A stretch of DNA of 64,000 nt from NCBI RefSeq assembly GCF_002104995.1, contig NW_024468250.1, forward strand, positions 1,240,001 through 1,304,000, written 5' to 3'. Shown piece after piece: positions 38,222 through 47,533 of the stretch. The translations under genes and the position numbers were made by a program. The stretch's first letter is position 1, and every line of letters begins with the position of its first letter. The notes below the pieces were generated by a model. That model was not told the DNA's origin. It made no database searches and saw only the letters and a list, made by a program, of their open reading frames with translations. This DNA comes from Linderina pennispora. Lineage: Eukaryota > Kickxellomycota > Kickxellomycetes > Kickxellales > Kickxellaceae.

Positions 38222-38434
38222 TCAGTCTACTCGCAGGTCGTCCCGCTTCGGCACAATGATCGGGTGCAGCTGCGCCAGGTACGTGATTCCCCACATGAGG
38301 TAGCACGACGATAGCGTCAGAATCGTGCACGTCCGCCACAGCGTCGGGTCATTCTTGCCGTTGAACACAAACATCGACAGCACGCACAGCCCGACCACGA
38401 GAAGCCCAATCCAGAACACCAATGCACCGCCCAT
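38222..38434 (-). CDS. VMA9: V-type ATPase membrane subunit e
   Basis: Small subunit of the V0 sector of the vacuolar proton pump. The 70-residue product starts MGGALVFWIGLLVVGLCVL (first transmembrane helix) and has a second helix around TILTLSSCYLMWGITYLAQ, ending with the family-typical LHPIIVPKRDDLRVD. The ATG at 38434 is preferred; upstream residues in the open frame are not family-like. Divergent from KNL1, with 244 bp between the starts. Confidence 0.93.
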   Translation of the reverse strand: MGGALVFWIGLLVVGLCVLSMFVFNGKNDPTLWRTCTILTLSSCYLMWGITYLAQLHPIIVPKRDDLRVD

Positions 38435-38678
38435 CTTTATATTTGTGAATGAAAATTTGAAAAAGAAAAAACAGGATAAAGCAATACAACACCTGCGAGA
38501 AGGCGAAATGGCTTGGATTTCCACCATATAATACAGACGGAGCCAGGCTACCATGCGCTGTGAGCCGAGTCGAGCTGGTGGTTAAAGTAAACACGACATT
38601 TCAGACTCGGCTCTCCGTCGCTTTTTTTGCTGTTGTCTCCACTTGTCCGCACGCGCTGCAATTTCCTTATTCTTACAA

Positions 38679-41600
38679 ATGAATCCGTCAAGCGACGCAG
38701 ACGCGATCGACCAGGGGTCGACGCCAAAGCGCCTCAAAACCAATGTACGCAAAATCAATGCCTACTGCGACCTTTTTAAACTACCATTCAGGCCAACCCG
38801 CGCATAGCATCGTTTCCTACTGACTGAAAACGCTGCCTGTAATTTGAATACCTTGTAGGACCACAAAGCAGTACCGGCCAGTATTCTCATGGCCAGTCCA
38901 TCTGAAGCGCACGCTGAGCAGAAGCCGCCAACACTATCGCCCAAAGACCGGCGCAAGGGCCGAAAATCGCTCGGCCGCCGCGTGAGCTTCGCGCCAACTG
39001 CCCATGTCCGCATGTTTGAGATCCAGGAAGAAAAGCAGGCCCAGACACCGCCTGCCAACATGTTTGATATCCCGGACCTGTCGTCGCAGGCCGGCACCGG
39101 CGGGTTCGACCTCGGCGGCCTGTCGGCGATTGAAGAGACATCTATGGTTAGCAATGAGAGCTTCGATATTTCCGTGCACCAATCGGATCTGACGGACTCG
39201 AGCCTCGGCGATTCGTCGTTTCTGGCCAATCTGCAGGCGCCTGTGGACAATGCGGCCCAGTACCAGGAAGTTCTGAGCGACGATGACGAGGATTTGGAGG
39301 ACGATGATGAGGAGGCACAGACTATGGAGCTTACAGGCACCTTCGATATGGGCGCAATCCAGAATGGCGCGGACAGCCCTGAGGAGGATGTCGAGGAAGA
39401 AGATGGCGTGCAGTCTACGCACTCGCTGGCGTCTGGCCTCGCCACCACCGACGTGTCGAGCTTTCTCAACATGCTTTTGCAGGGTAATGGAACTTCTGCC
39501 ACCCCTGCTGGGGCTCTGGCCGCACAAGAGCCGAGCCTGCTCGACAATATCATTTCGCAGTTCGACACTACCCAGCAGATCAGCGTGCTTGCCGGCCAGG
39601 GCAACATTACTGACAGCGAGACTACCCGTGTGGGCATCGACGAGGGCTCGGCCGACGAGGACACTATCAGGGTACAGCCTGCCGGAGATAGCAGTGACGA
39701 GGACATTGATGATGAGGGCGACGAGGGAGCGGTGACTATGGAGCTAACAGGGATTGTGGGTGATCTGGAGCCCGGGCAGAATAGCAGTATGATTGTAACT
39801 GAGGAGGACTCGGACGCCGAGATGGAGATCGAGGGTGAAACCCCCGTGGTGGACGGTGACGCCGATACCGAGCCAGAGGATGAAGGTGCAGAGCTTGTGG
39901 CAGACGACAATGCTGATTCTGGGCCAGAAGAGGCAGAGGATTCTGTTGATGAGGAAACGGCGGAATCTGATGAAGAAGAAGTGGCAGAACCTATCGCGGA
40001 GGCAACTAATGCTGCTGAGTCCGTAAGTCTCCAGGCTACCGACGCTGCGGAATCCATAGCCAGAGAGACAGCCCCTGAGCCAGCAGAGGACGCAGCTGGC
40101 CCACCCTCACCTAGCCTGAGTGCTTCTCTTCAAGCATCTTCTCCGACATTACCACCAACTCGGACAAGTCCTAGAACTCCTAGAACTCCAAAAGCGCCTA
40201 AGGTCGCGGCAACGCCAAAGATGCCCATGACCGCAGCGACACCAAGCACCAGGGCTACTCCCAAAGCAGCGACGCCAGCACCGGCTAGTATCTCCAGGTC
40301 CTCCAGAAATGGCCCATCTGCCATCCCAAAGACCGCAGCCACACTGCCCCGACCTGTTGCTACGCCAAAATTTGGACCGCTACCAAAAGGCCCTGCAACT
40401 GCCCCTCGGGCAACAGCAGTCGAGCCTCTGTTCCCGCCAAAGTCTGCTGCTCCGCCGACCAACGCTTCGGCAGCTGAAGCGGCCATGTCTCCGGTACTGG
40501 GCATGCAGACACCCAGGACCATGGCCACGCCTGGGGCAAATGGAGGCGTGTCTGTTGCAGGAGTCGCGTCGCACAGCCTGTTTGACGCGTCGCCATCGGT
40601 CGAGGCATCAAACCGGCGCGACTCGCGGTCACGCAAGAGCCCGAACGAGAAACCCCCCGCACTGCTGTTCGATATACACCAGCAGCAGCCTGAGCCTATG
40701 GGCGGTGACGAGACGATCCCTGCACCCAAGGAGCCGACACCAGAGCCCGTGCGCGACCCGATGTTTTCGCTGGACCCACTACCCCCGGTCCCCACCCTGG
40801 ACGGCACTCCAGAGCTAATAACCAGCAAGGTCTCGCCGGCGCTGGGCGACATTGCCAAGGCTGGCCTGGTGTTTGGTATCTTCAACGCATACCAGCGGCA
40901 AAACCTGGTTCCCACAGCCCCCGCTCCAGATCTCGACATGGAGTATCCGCAAAAATACGAGCCACTGTACCGCAAGGCGAAGTTGAAGGCACGGCTCGAC
41001 TACTGCCTGTCGCTAAACAACCTGTTTGAGATCGACCGAGAGGTCAGCGAGGTGATCAAGCAGCCGTCAGCCGATGTGACTCCATTTGCCGAGTTCTTCC
41101 AGGAGCAGAACGCGCTTCTGGAAGAGCATCGATCGAATTTGCTGCTAAAACTCTCGCGTCTGAAGCAGAAGCTGTCGCAACCAGCGCCCAGCGAGTCCAC
41201 TGGCAGGCGTGCGGCCGACATCAAGGCTCTGCGGTCGCAGGTCAGTGAGCTGCGCGCAACGCGCACAGCCAAGGTGGCAGCTGTCGACGAGCTCAATACT
41301 GAGATCCAGGCACTGCAGCGCACCAGTCTAGCGCTGGACCGCAAGGCGTCGGAGAAGAAGAACTCGCAGAGCGTCCTGCTTGCCATCAACGGCCTGCATC
41401 TGTCAGATGTATCAGAGGACAGGTGCGAGTTTGTCTACGACAAGTTTGCGAAGCTCAATGTCGACGCGACCGCCGAGTTCTCCTCGCTGCATCCAGACAT
41501 CGACTGGAATGCTGTGGTCAAGGATGCTGTTGGCGGAAAGGAAATGGCGTCCCGCCACTATGTGATCAAGGCCATGAAGGCCAACGCCGTGATCAAGCGG

Positions 41601-41913
41601 CTGCTCGCCGATGTCAAGGCCATTCGGCGCCAGACGTTGGTGGAGCTGCAGTACAGCGAGGGTATCCAGGTCCGCGTGCTGTTCTTCTCGCGTGCGCATC
41701 GGCGACGCTTCTACCTGCAGATCCCGCTGCCAAAGCTCGATGACTATGTGCATTTGTACGAGGAGTCGAGGTTCGGACTGGCCAGTCGATGTCACGTATG
41801 GCGATGTGGATGCTGCCCGGTTTAGGCAGTGTCTGAAGGCGTGCAAGATCAATCCACAGATGCCGCTGCTGTCGATGTATGAGCACATTGAACGGTCAAT
41901 GGACGGCTTTTGA
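38679..41913 (+). CDS. SPC7: Kinetochore scaffold KNL1/Spc7/Spc105, one frame break
   Basis: Outer-kinetochore protein of the KMN network that recruits PP1 and Bub1/Bub3. I propose exon 1 at 38679-38744 (MNPSSDADAIDQGSTPKRLK and on) and an intron 38745-38858 (114 nt, GTACGC donor, CTGAC branch site, TTGTAG acceptor), so the protein continues DHKAVPASILMASP. The PP1-docking RRVSF is followed by two MELT-type phospho-docking motifs (TMELTGTFD near 39330, TMELTGIVG near 39735), a long acidic and then Ser/Thr/Pro-rich region, and the C-terminal Spc7 coiled coil and RWD part starting near 40840. The final 45 residues (DWPVDVTYGDVDAARF to SMDGF) are in another frame because of one extra T near 41776; exon lengths total 3n+1. 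About 1,040 residues. Confidence 0.88.
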
Positions 41914-42046
41914 ATCTACGAGTATTTTAAAAATGTGTGCCCATTTTAATGCGCTGGCAATCAATGTGAATATTCCTGTAACGTAAAAATCGCGACTGAT
42001 TGCGGGCGGTAAACTACACTATTATAGCATTCGTTCCAACACAGAT

Positions 42047-42786
42047 ATGGCCGATCAACAAGAGGTGCTCCGACAGGGCGCCGAGGCGGTAAGGCTCAGA
42101 AGAAGAAGCACCAGACTGCAAGCGTGCCGATATATGGACTGCTAAGCTAACTGTCTTTCTTCTTTTTTTTTTCCGGCTAGCGTATCTACAAAACCGAGTT
42201 CGAGGGCAAGCCAGCAATCGCCAAGCAGCGGTTCTCGAAAAAGTACCGGCACCCGGAGCTCGACCACAAGCTCACCAAGGGCCGGCTCAACCAAGAGGCA
42301 CGCAGCCTGCAGCGGTGCCGCGACAACGGCATCAAGGTCCCGCGGGTGTACCACACCGACAAGGCGGCGGCGACGCTGACAATCGAATTCATCGCCGGGC
42401 CGACACTGAAGGAGTGGGTGTTTGCAAACACCGACGACCAGCTGCTGAAGGACCAGATGGAGGCGCTGGGTCGGATCCTGAACAAGATGCATATGCACAA
42501 TATCATTCATGGCGATCTGACCACGTCCAATGCGATTGTGGACCAGCAGGGCGAGCTGGTGCTGATCGACTTTGGCCTGAGCCAGGTGTCGCCGAGCGCC
42601 GAGGACAAGGCCGTGGATCTGTATGTGCTGGAGCGCGCCTTCATTAGCACCCACCCCAACTCGGAGCTGCTGTTCGGGTCGGTGCTCGAGGCATACGAAA
42701 AGAACGCTGACGAGGCAACCAGCGCGGTGATCAAGAGGCTGGAGGACGTGCGTCTTCGCGGCCGCAAGCGCGACATGACAGGCTAG
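42047..42786 (+). CDS. BUD32: KEOPS kinase Bud32 (PRPK/TP53RK)
   Basis: Atypical small kinase/ATPase of the KEOPS complex, which makes t6A in ANN-decoding tRNAs. Exon 1 is 42047-42088 (MADQQEVLRQGAEA), intron 42089-42180 (92 nt, GTAAGG donor, GCTAAC branch site, pyrimidine run, CTAG acceptor), exon 2 starts RIYKTEF. Diagnostic sequences are KQRFSKKYRHPELD, the catalytic loop IIHGDLTTSN (about residue 124 on), the metal-binding IDFGLSQ and DKAVDLYVLERAFISTHP. The 215 residues match the minimal Bud32 fold. The C-terminus RLRGRKRDMTG carries the basic RxRxRKR pattern known from Bud32. Confidence 0.96.
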
Positions 42787-42837
42787 AATGGCGTTTAAGG
42801 AGATGGAGCAATATATATTCGCAGTATTTCATTTTTT

Positions 42838-44145
42838 TTAGTTGGTCTTGGACTTGGCCTTCTTGGGCTCAGTGTTCCAGAGCCAGGCAGCAGAGAGGGC
42901 CAGGAACCCAAGGACCATGGTCAACGAGCCTACGTAGTACGGGTAGGCGGCGGACAGGAAGCGCGGGTACTCATCGTGGCGCAGCGGCCAAATGCCAACG
43001 GTATCCTGAACAACGACGTTGGAGTACCCGGTGCGCTTGTAGTTGACGCGGAAGGTGAATGTGCCATAGCGGTCCGGCAGCTTGATGTCGCCATGGTACG
43101 TGGCATGTGCTGCGTTGGACTCTGTGCGGTTGAGCGTGGCGCGGATATACGGATCAAGCATGATGGCCTCGAACTGCACGTCGCTGGCCACATACGGATG
43201 CCATGCGTCATCATAGTACACCGAAAGATCGACCTCGTACACAATCTCGTTGTTGACGCGGTAGTGCTCGGGGGTCTCGCCAGTGGCAGCAAAGTGGTGG
43301 CGGTGGGCGGTAGAACGCAGCACGGACTTCTCCTGGAATGCCCACTGCGAGATCTCCTTAACGAACTGCGTGTTTCCCGCAGCCTTCTGGCCCAGAAGCC
43401 TGTTGGAGAACAGATCGGCGCTGCCCGAGAACACGACGCGGGCGTTGGAGCGCGTCTGGAAGGCACTGACCAGGCCGATGGACATGCCCGTCAGCACGAC
43501 GTCCGACCGAGCGGCACTGGACGCGGCCGAGTATGTCGTGCGGGCGCCCGTCAGCAGCGGGACCAGCAGCGGGTTGGCAGCATCGTATGCATGCGCAATG
43601 CCCTTGAACAGCACGGGCTTTCCGCCCACAACCTTCTTCGACAGCACCGCATCCACCTGGGCAAACTGCTTTGCAGCCACAACTGAGTGGTCCGACTGAT
43701 TCACTGTGGCAGCCAGATGGCTGGTGTGGTCGACCACCCGCGAGCCGCGCTTCTCGAACGTGACGCCAAACTGCAGAGCCAGCTTGCGATGGATGTCGCT
43801 GAGCTCGTGTGACGCGGCCACGATCAGGTTGCCGCCGCTGTCGACAAACGACAGAAAGTCGCTAACGGAAATGCCAGAGCCGAACTTTTTCGATGACGGC
43901 GAGAGGACGATTGCGTGGTCGTACAGGCGGTCACCCTCAAACTCCAGGGCCACCGAGGTGTTGCTGGCTGCGCGTACCGATACATCGAACCCGCGGGTGC
44001 CCAGAGAGTCGAGGAACTGCGAGTATTCGGAGGCCGCGTCCAGCTTGGGCACAAATACCACCACGCGGTCGCCAGCGGTTGACTTGGCCTGCACGTGGAA
44101 CGCACCCAGGCAGAGGCAGGCGGCGAATGTTGTCAAGAACCGCAT
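42838..44145 (-). CDS. WBP1: Oligosaccharyltransferase 48-kDa subunit (OST48/Wbp1)
   Basis: Essential subunit of the ER oligosaccharyltransferase complex for N-glycosylation. It has a signal peptide (MRFLTTFAACLCLGAFHVQA), a luminal GATase-like domain (DHAIVLSPSSKKFG, FVDSGGNLIVAAS), the conserved ATGETPEHYRVNNEIVYEV and VRVNYKR-type block (FTFRVNYKRTGY), and a single C-terminal transmembrane helix about residues 402-424. The cytosolic tail ends K-S-K-T-N, which fits a KxKxx ER-retrieval signal like that of yeast Wbp1. 435 residues, normal length. It shares a 277-bp divergent promoter with EMC1. Confidence 0.96.
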   Translation of the reverse strand: MRFLTTFAACLCLGAFHVQAKSTAGDRVVVFVPKLDAASEYSQFLDSLGTRGFDVSVRAASNTSVALEFEGDRLYDHAIVLSPSSKKFGSGISVSDFLSFVDSGGNLIVAASHELSDIHRKLALQFGVTFEKRGSRVVDHTSHLAATVNQSDHSVVAAKQFAQVDAVLSKKVVGGKPVLFKGIAHAYDAANPLLVPLLTGARTTYSAASSAARSDVVLTGMSIGLVSAFQTRSNARVVFSGSADLFSNRLLGQKAAGNTQFVKEISQWAFQEKSVLRSTAHRHHFAATGETPEHYRVNNEIVYEVDLSVYYDDAWHPYVASDVQFEAIMLDPYIRATLNRTESNAAHATYHGDIKLPDRYGTFTFRVNYKRTGYSNVVVQDTVGIWPLRHDEYPRFLSAAYPYYVGSLTMVLGFLALSAAWLWNTEPKKAKSKTN

Positions 44146-44422
44146 CTCGGGGAATGTATAAACTGGAAATTGTGTATGCTACGGAAAGGTCGGAGAGCAG
44201 AATACAGTCTGGCGGCTCCTCAATCCGCGCGCTGCCAAGTGACTGGTGCCAGCGTGGCAGGCTGGCGTTGATCAGGCCATGATTAGCGGCCATCGAATAT
44301 CAAGGGAGCGCACATGGCCGCTTTAGTAGCACTGGTAACCAAGCGGCGTTTGTTTGCAATTCACGCCTTCTGCCTTTTCTCTTCAGCTATTCACCCTCCC
44401 CTCCTCTATTCTGCTTACCACT
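44146..44422. promoter_or_regulatory. Shared divergent promoter of OST48 and EMC1
   Basis: 277 bp separate the two start codons, pointing away from each other. A TATAAA-like element (GTATAAACTGG) lies about 12 bp before the OST48 start and a C/T-rich tract precedes EMC1. Both products are ER membrane proteins of early biogenesis, so co-regulation is plausible but not shown. Confidence 0.5.
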
Positions 44423-47400
44423 ATGTTAGGAGGGCGTTCTCTTATTCACACAGCGCTTGCGCTCACGAGTCTGAGCACTCTGGTCGCAGGCCTGTTCCCA
44501 GATGAGGCTGGGCGCATTGATTGGTACCGGGCGCAGATTGGCGCTCCGACGCAGCTCCTCCCGCATACAAACGCAACGGGCTCAACAAACATCTATACGG
44601 TCACCGACCGCAACGTGCTAGCCTCGCTCAACCCGCAGACCGGCGACATCATTTGGCGGCAAGTGCTGGGCGACACCGAGCCGATCCAGGCGTTGAAGCT
44701 GCGCGGCTCGCAGCTCCTGACGCACTCGGGGCTCAACGCAAGCCACGTGCGCGTGTGGGATGCGCGCTCCGGCAGCCTGCAGTTCGACTACGCAAAGGAG
44801 TCGACTCGCGAGTTCCAGCCAGGCAGCGGTGCTGCCGAGTTCCTGCAGGACAACGCGGGCGTGGTGGCGGTGGTGGGCGATTCAGTAGTGCGCTTGGACC
44901 AGGCCAAGAATGCCCCTGTGTGGCAGACGGCGCTGAACCAGACCGGACGGTATACGCGGATCGTGGTACAAGACAAGTCTGCGTTTGTGCTGGGCGACGC
45001 GCGCCTGACAAAGCGCAAGCAGACCAAGCGTGTGCATGTTGTCGAGGTTGATCTGGAGTCGGGGCTTGTCAAGCAGCAGTACGATGTTGCTGAGGGTCGC
45101 GGGCTCGGCAGCAACAACCTGATCGTGCTTGAGTCGCGCGAGTACGGCGCATACATTGTGTGGCGGGAGGAGAAGAACATTGTGTGGCAGGTGCACCGGG
45201 TCGGCATGGCAAAGCCTCTGTGGGAGCCGTTCCACGCCAAGGTGGTTCAGGTCGAGCTGATGCCGCCCGAGATGCTGACGTCGACCATCACCGAGCTGGA
45301 TCAGGACCCAGGTGTTGTGCCGGCTACGCCGCGGTTCGTCATGCGCTACACCAAGGACGGCAAGCAGAAGGCAGTCGTGGTCGAGATGTTCCGCAAGGGC
45401 GACAACCTCGACATGCGCAAGTTTGTCGGCTTCCGCTCCGAGGGTGCTGCAGTGTCGTCTCACTTTAGCAGCGGTGGGAGCGATGCCCCCAAATACTCTG
45501 TGGTTGCAGCGCGCTCGCTGGACAACATGTCGTGGCGTGTGTACCAGGACAACAAGAAGCCGACTCACACCGGCGAGTTCAAGTACGATGCCCAGACATA
45601 CGGCCCCGTTAAGCGTACGGCGCTGTTCTATGCTGGAGCTGAGCCGCGCGTGCTGGTCCAGACCAAGGGCGGCCTGCTGGCTGCGTTTGCTCCAGGTAGC
45701 GACGAGCCCGTCTGGTTCCGTGACGAGTCCTTGGCGCATGCCAACGACATGGCGTTCCTGGAACTGCAGAGTCCGCCGTCGTCGGCCGAGAAGGATGCCA
45801 AGGCCACGGATCCTGAGATTCTGCCGTCAGCCGTGGCTCGCTACGTGCTGCGTTGGATCCAGACATTTAGCATGCTGATCGACTGGACCACGTCGGGCTT
45901 TGGTCTGTTTGCGTCCTCCAGCGAGCCGATTGTGCTGCCGCCGGCGTCGGTGGCCGAGTCGATTGCACCAGCTGCGCCGCTGGTTCAGGGCGACCACTTT
46001 GGATTCCGCAAGCTCTCAGTGTTTGCCACCTCAACAGGCGTTGTGGCAGCCATCAACACCCAGAGCGGCGCCCGCTCGTGGACGTTCTTTGTCAGCGATG
46101 ACGCCGGTGTCCCAGTCAATGTCGAGAAGGTGTTTGTCACCCGCCGCACGCAGCCACTGGCCACCGAGTCCCCGCTGGTGACTGCGGTAGGTAAATCCGC
46201 GTCGGGCAACACTGTGGTTGTGACGCTCGATGCGTTGACTGGTCTGCCAGTCGACAATGCTGCCCAGCGTACCCTGTCGATCCAGCATGCCAAGGTCCTG
46301 GAACTGCCGCACGCCGACCCTGCTTCGGGCCAGCGCCTGCTTGGCCTGGTTGTCGATGGTGAGGAGCCCGAGCTGCACCTGTGGCCGGCCACTGAGACTG
46401 CCGCCAAGGAGTTCTGCAGCGGCACCAAGCCCCTCTACTTTGACCTGGGCGACTCTGCTGGCAGCACGCAGCTGCGCGGGTACCACGCCCAGTGCGCCGA
46501 TGAGTCCCCTTCGGCGGTCGTCAAGGCAGTCCGACAGTTTGCCTTTGATTTGCCTGCCGGCGAGTCGCTGATTAAGGCTGTGGGCTATGATGGCAAGGAG
46601 CGCACGGCGCTGATGGGCCGCGTGCTCGGTGACCGCTCGGTGCTGTACAAGTACCTGAACCCGCACCTGATGACGCTGGCCACACAGCGCGAGGGCGGCA
46701 TCGGCATCTACTTGATCGACCGTGTCTCGGGCCGTCTCCTGCACTCGGCTGTGCACGACCAGGCGCAGGTCAGCGCCAGCAAGCCCTTCCTGGCGCTGCA
46801 GACCGAGGGCCGCGTGATCTACCAGTTCTGGCAGGACGGCATTCCCGATAGCCGCGCGCCAGCTGCTGGCTCCAAGCAGGTCAAGCGCGTCGCCAAGGGA
46901 TACGTCACTGTGGTTGCCGAGCTGTACGAGAGCGACAAGCCCGACACACGCGGCACCAGCAAGGAGTTCTCGAGCTTCGATGTGCTGATGCCACATGTGA
47001 TCACCTCTGCCTTCACCGCACCCGAGCCCGCATCGGCGCTAGGCGTCACCAGCACCACCAGCCACATCACCACGCGCGACGTGCTGTTTGGTCTGCAGTC
47101 GAGCAAGCTGCTGAGCCTGCCGGACCAGCTGTTCGACCCGCGCCGGCCCAAGAAGGCGCCGACCAAGGACGAAGAAGCCGAGGGCCTGGTGCCGTATGGC
47201 CCGGTTCTGCCGATGGACCCGAAGCGCGTCTTGTCGTACTCGCACAGCGTGGCAGGTATCCGGGCCATCCGCGCTGCGCCAACGCACCTCGAGAGCACGT
47301 CGCTGGTGGCCGCATATGGCCTGGACCTGTTCTTCACGCGCACCAGCCCGTCGGGCACCTTTGACCAGCTGTCGCCGTCGTTCAGCAAGACCAACCTGAT

Positions 47401-47485
47401 TGTGACCATCCTGGCTCTGACTATCGGCTGCGTTGTTGGTGGGCCGCTGGTCCGCCGCAAGGTCACCAAGCAAGCGTGGGCGTAG
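44423..47485 (+). CDS. EMC1: ER membrane protein complex subunit 1 (EMC1)
   Basis: Largest subunit of the EMC insertase, with a luminal double beta-propeller and one membrane anchor. The ATG at 44423 begins a signal peptide (MLGGRSLIHTALALTSLSTL) followed by GLFPDEAGRIDWYRAQIG. The PQQ/propeller start ASLNPQTGDIIWRQVLG is typical. The C-terminal DUF1620 region contains PYGPVLPMDPKRVLSYSHSV, and the transmembrane helix is near LIVTILALTIGCVVGGPLV. 1,020 residues. The open frame extends upstream to 44354 but begins at TTG and would bury the signal peptide, so it is rejected. Confidence 0.95.
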   Translation: MLGGRSLIHTALALTSLSTLVAGLFPDEAGRIDWYRAQIGAPTQLLPHTNATGSTNIYTVTDRNVLASLNPQTGDIIWRQVLGDTEPIQALKLRGSQLLTHSGLNASHVRVWDARSGSLQFDYAKESTREFQPGSGAAEFLQDNAGVVAVVGDSVVRLDQAKNAPVWQTALNQTGRYTRIVVQDKSAFVLGDARLTKRKQTKRVHVVEVDLESGLVKQQYDVAEGRGLGSNNLIVLESREYGAYIVWREEKNIVWQVHRVGMAKPLWEPFHAKVVQVELMPPEMLTSTITELDQDPGVVPATPRFVMRYTKDGKQKAVVVEMFRKGDNLDMRKFVGFRSEGAAVSSHFSSGGSDAPKYSVVAARSLDNMSWRVYQDNKKPTHTGEFKYDAQTYGPVKRTALFYAGAEPRVLVQTKGGLLAAFAPGSDEPVWFRDESLAHANDMAFLELQSPPSSAEKDAKATDPEILPSAVARYVLRWIQTFSMLIDWTTSGFGLFASSSEPIVLPPASVAESIAPAAPLVQGDHFGFRKLSVFATSTGVVAAINTQSGARSWTFFVSDDAGVPVNVEKVFVTRRTQPLATESPLVTAVGKSASGNTVVVTLDALTGLPVDNAAQRTLSIQHAKVLELPHADPASGQRLLGLVVDGEEPELHLWPATETAAKEFCSGTKPLYFDLGDSAGSTQLRGYHAQCADESPSAVVKAVRQFAFDLPAGESLIKAVGYDGKERTALMGRVLGDRSVLYKYLNPHLMTLATQREGGIGIYLIDRVSGRLLHSAVHDQAQVSASKPFLALQTEGRVIYQFWQDGIPDSRAPAAGSKQVKRVAKGYVTVVAELYESDKPDTRGTSKEFSSFDVLMPHVITSAFTAPEPASALGVTSTTSHITTRDVLFGLQSSKLLSLPDQLFDPRRPKKAPTKDEEAEGLVPYGPVLPMDPKRVLSYSHSVAGIRAIRAAPTHLESTSLVAAYGLDLFFTRTSPSGTFDQLSPSFSKTNLIVTILALTIGCVVGGPLVRRKVTKQAWA

Positions 47486-47533
47486 CACTTCAAAGCATAT
47501 TTAGATCAATTTTTTCAAAGTTAAACAAAACCC

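Noticed and set aside
38762-40057. 431-codon minus-strand ORF opposite KNL1, very Ser-rich
   Set aside because: Antisense of the GAG/GAC/GCx-rich acidic region of KNL1; composition is an artefact of codon bias.
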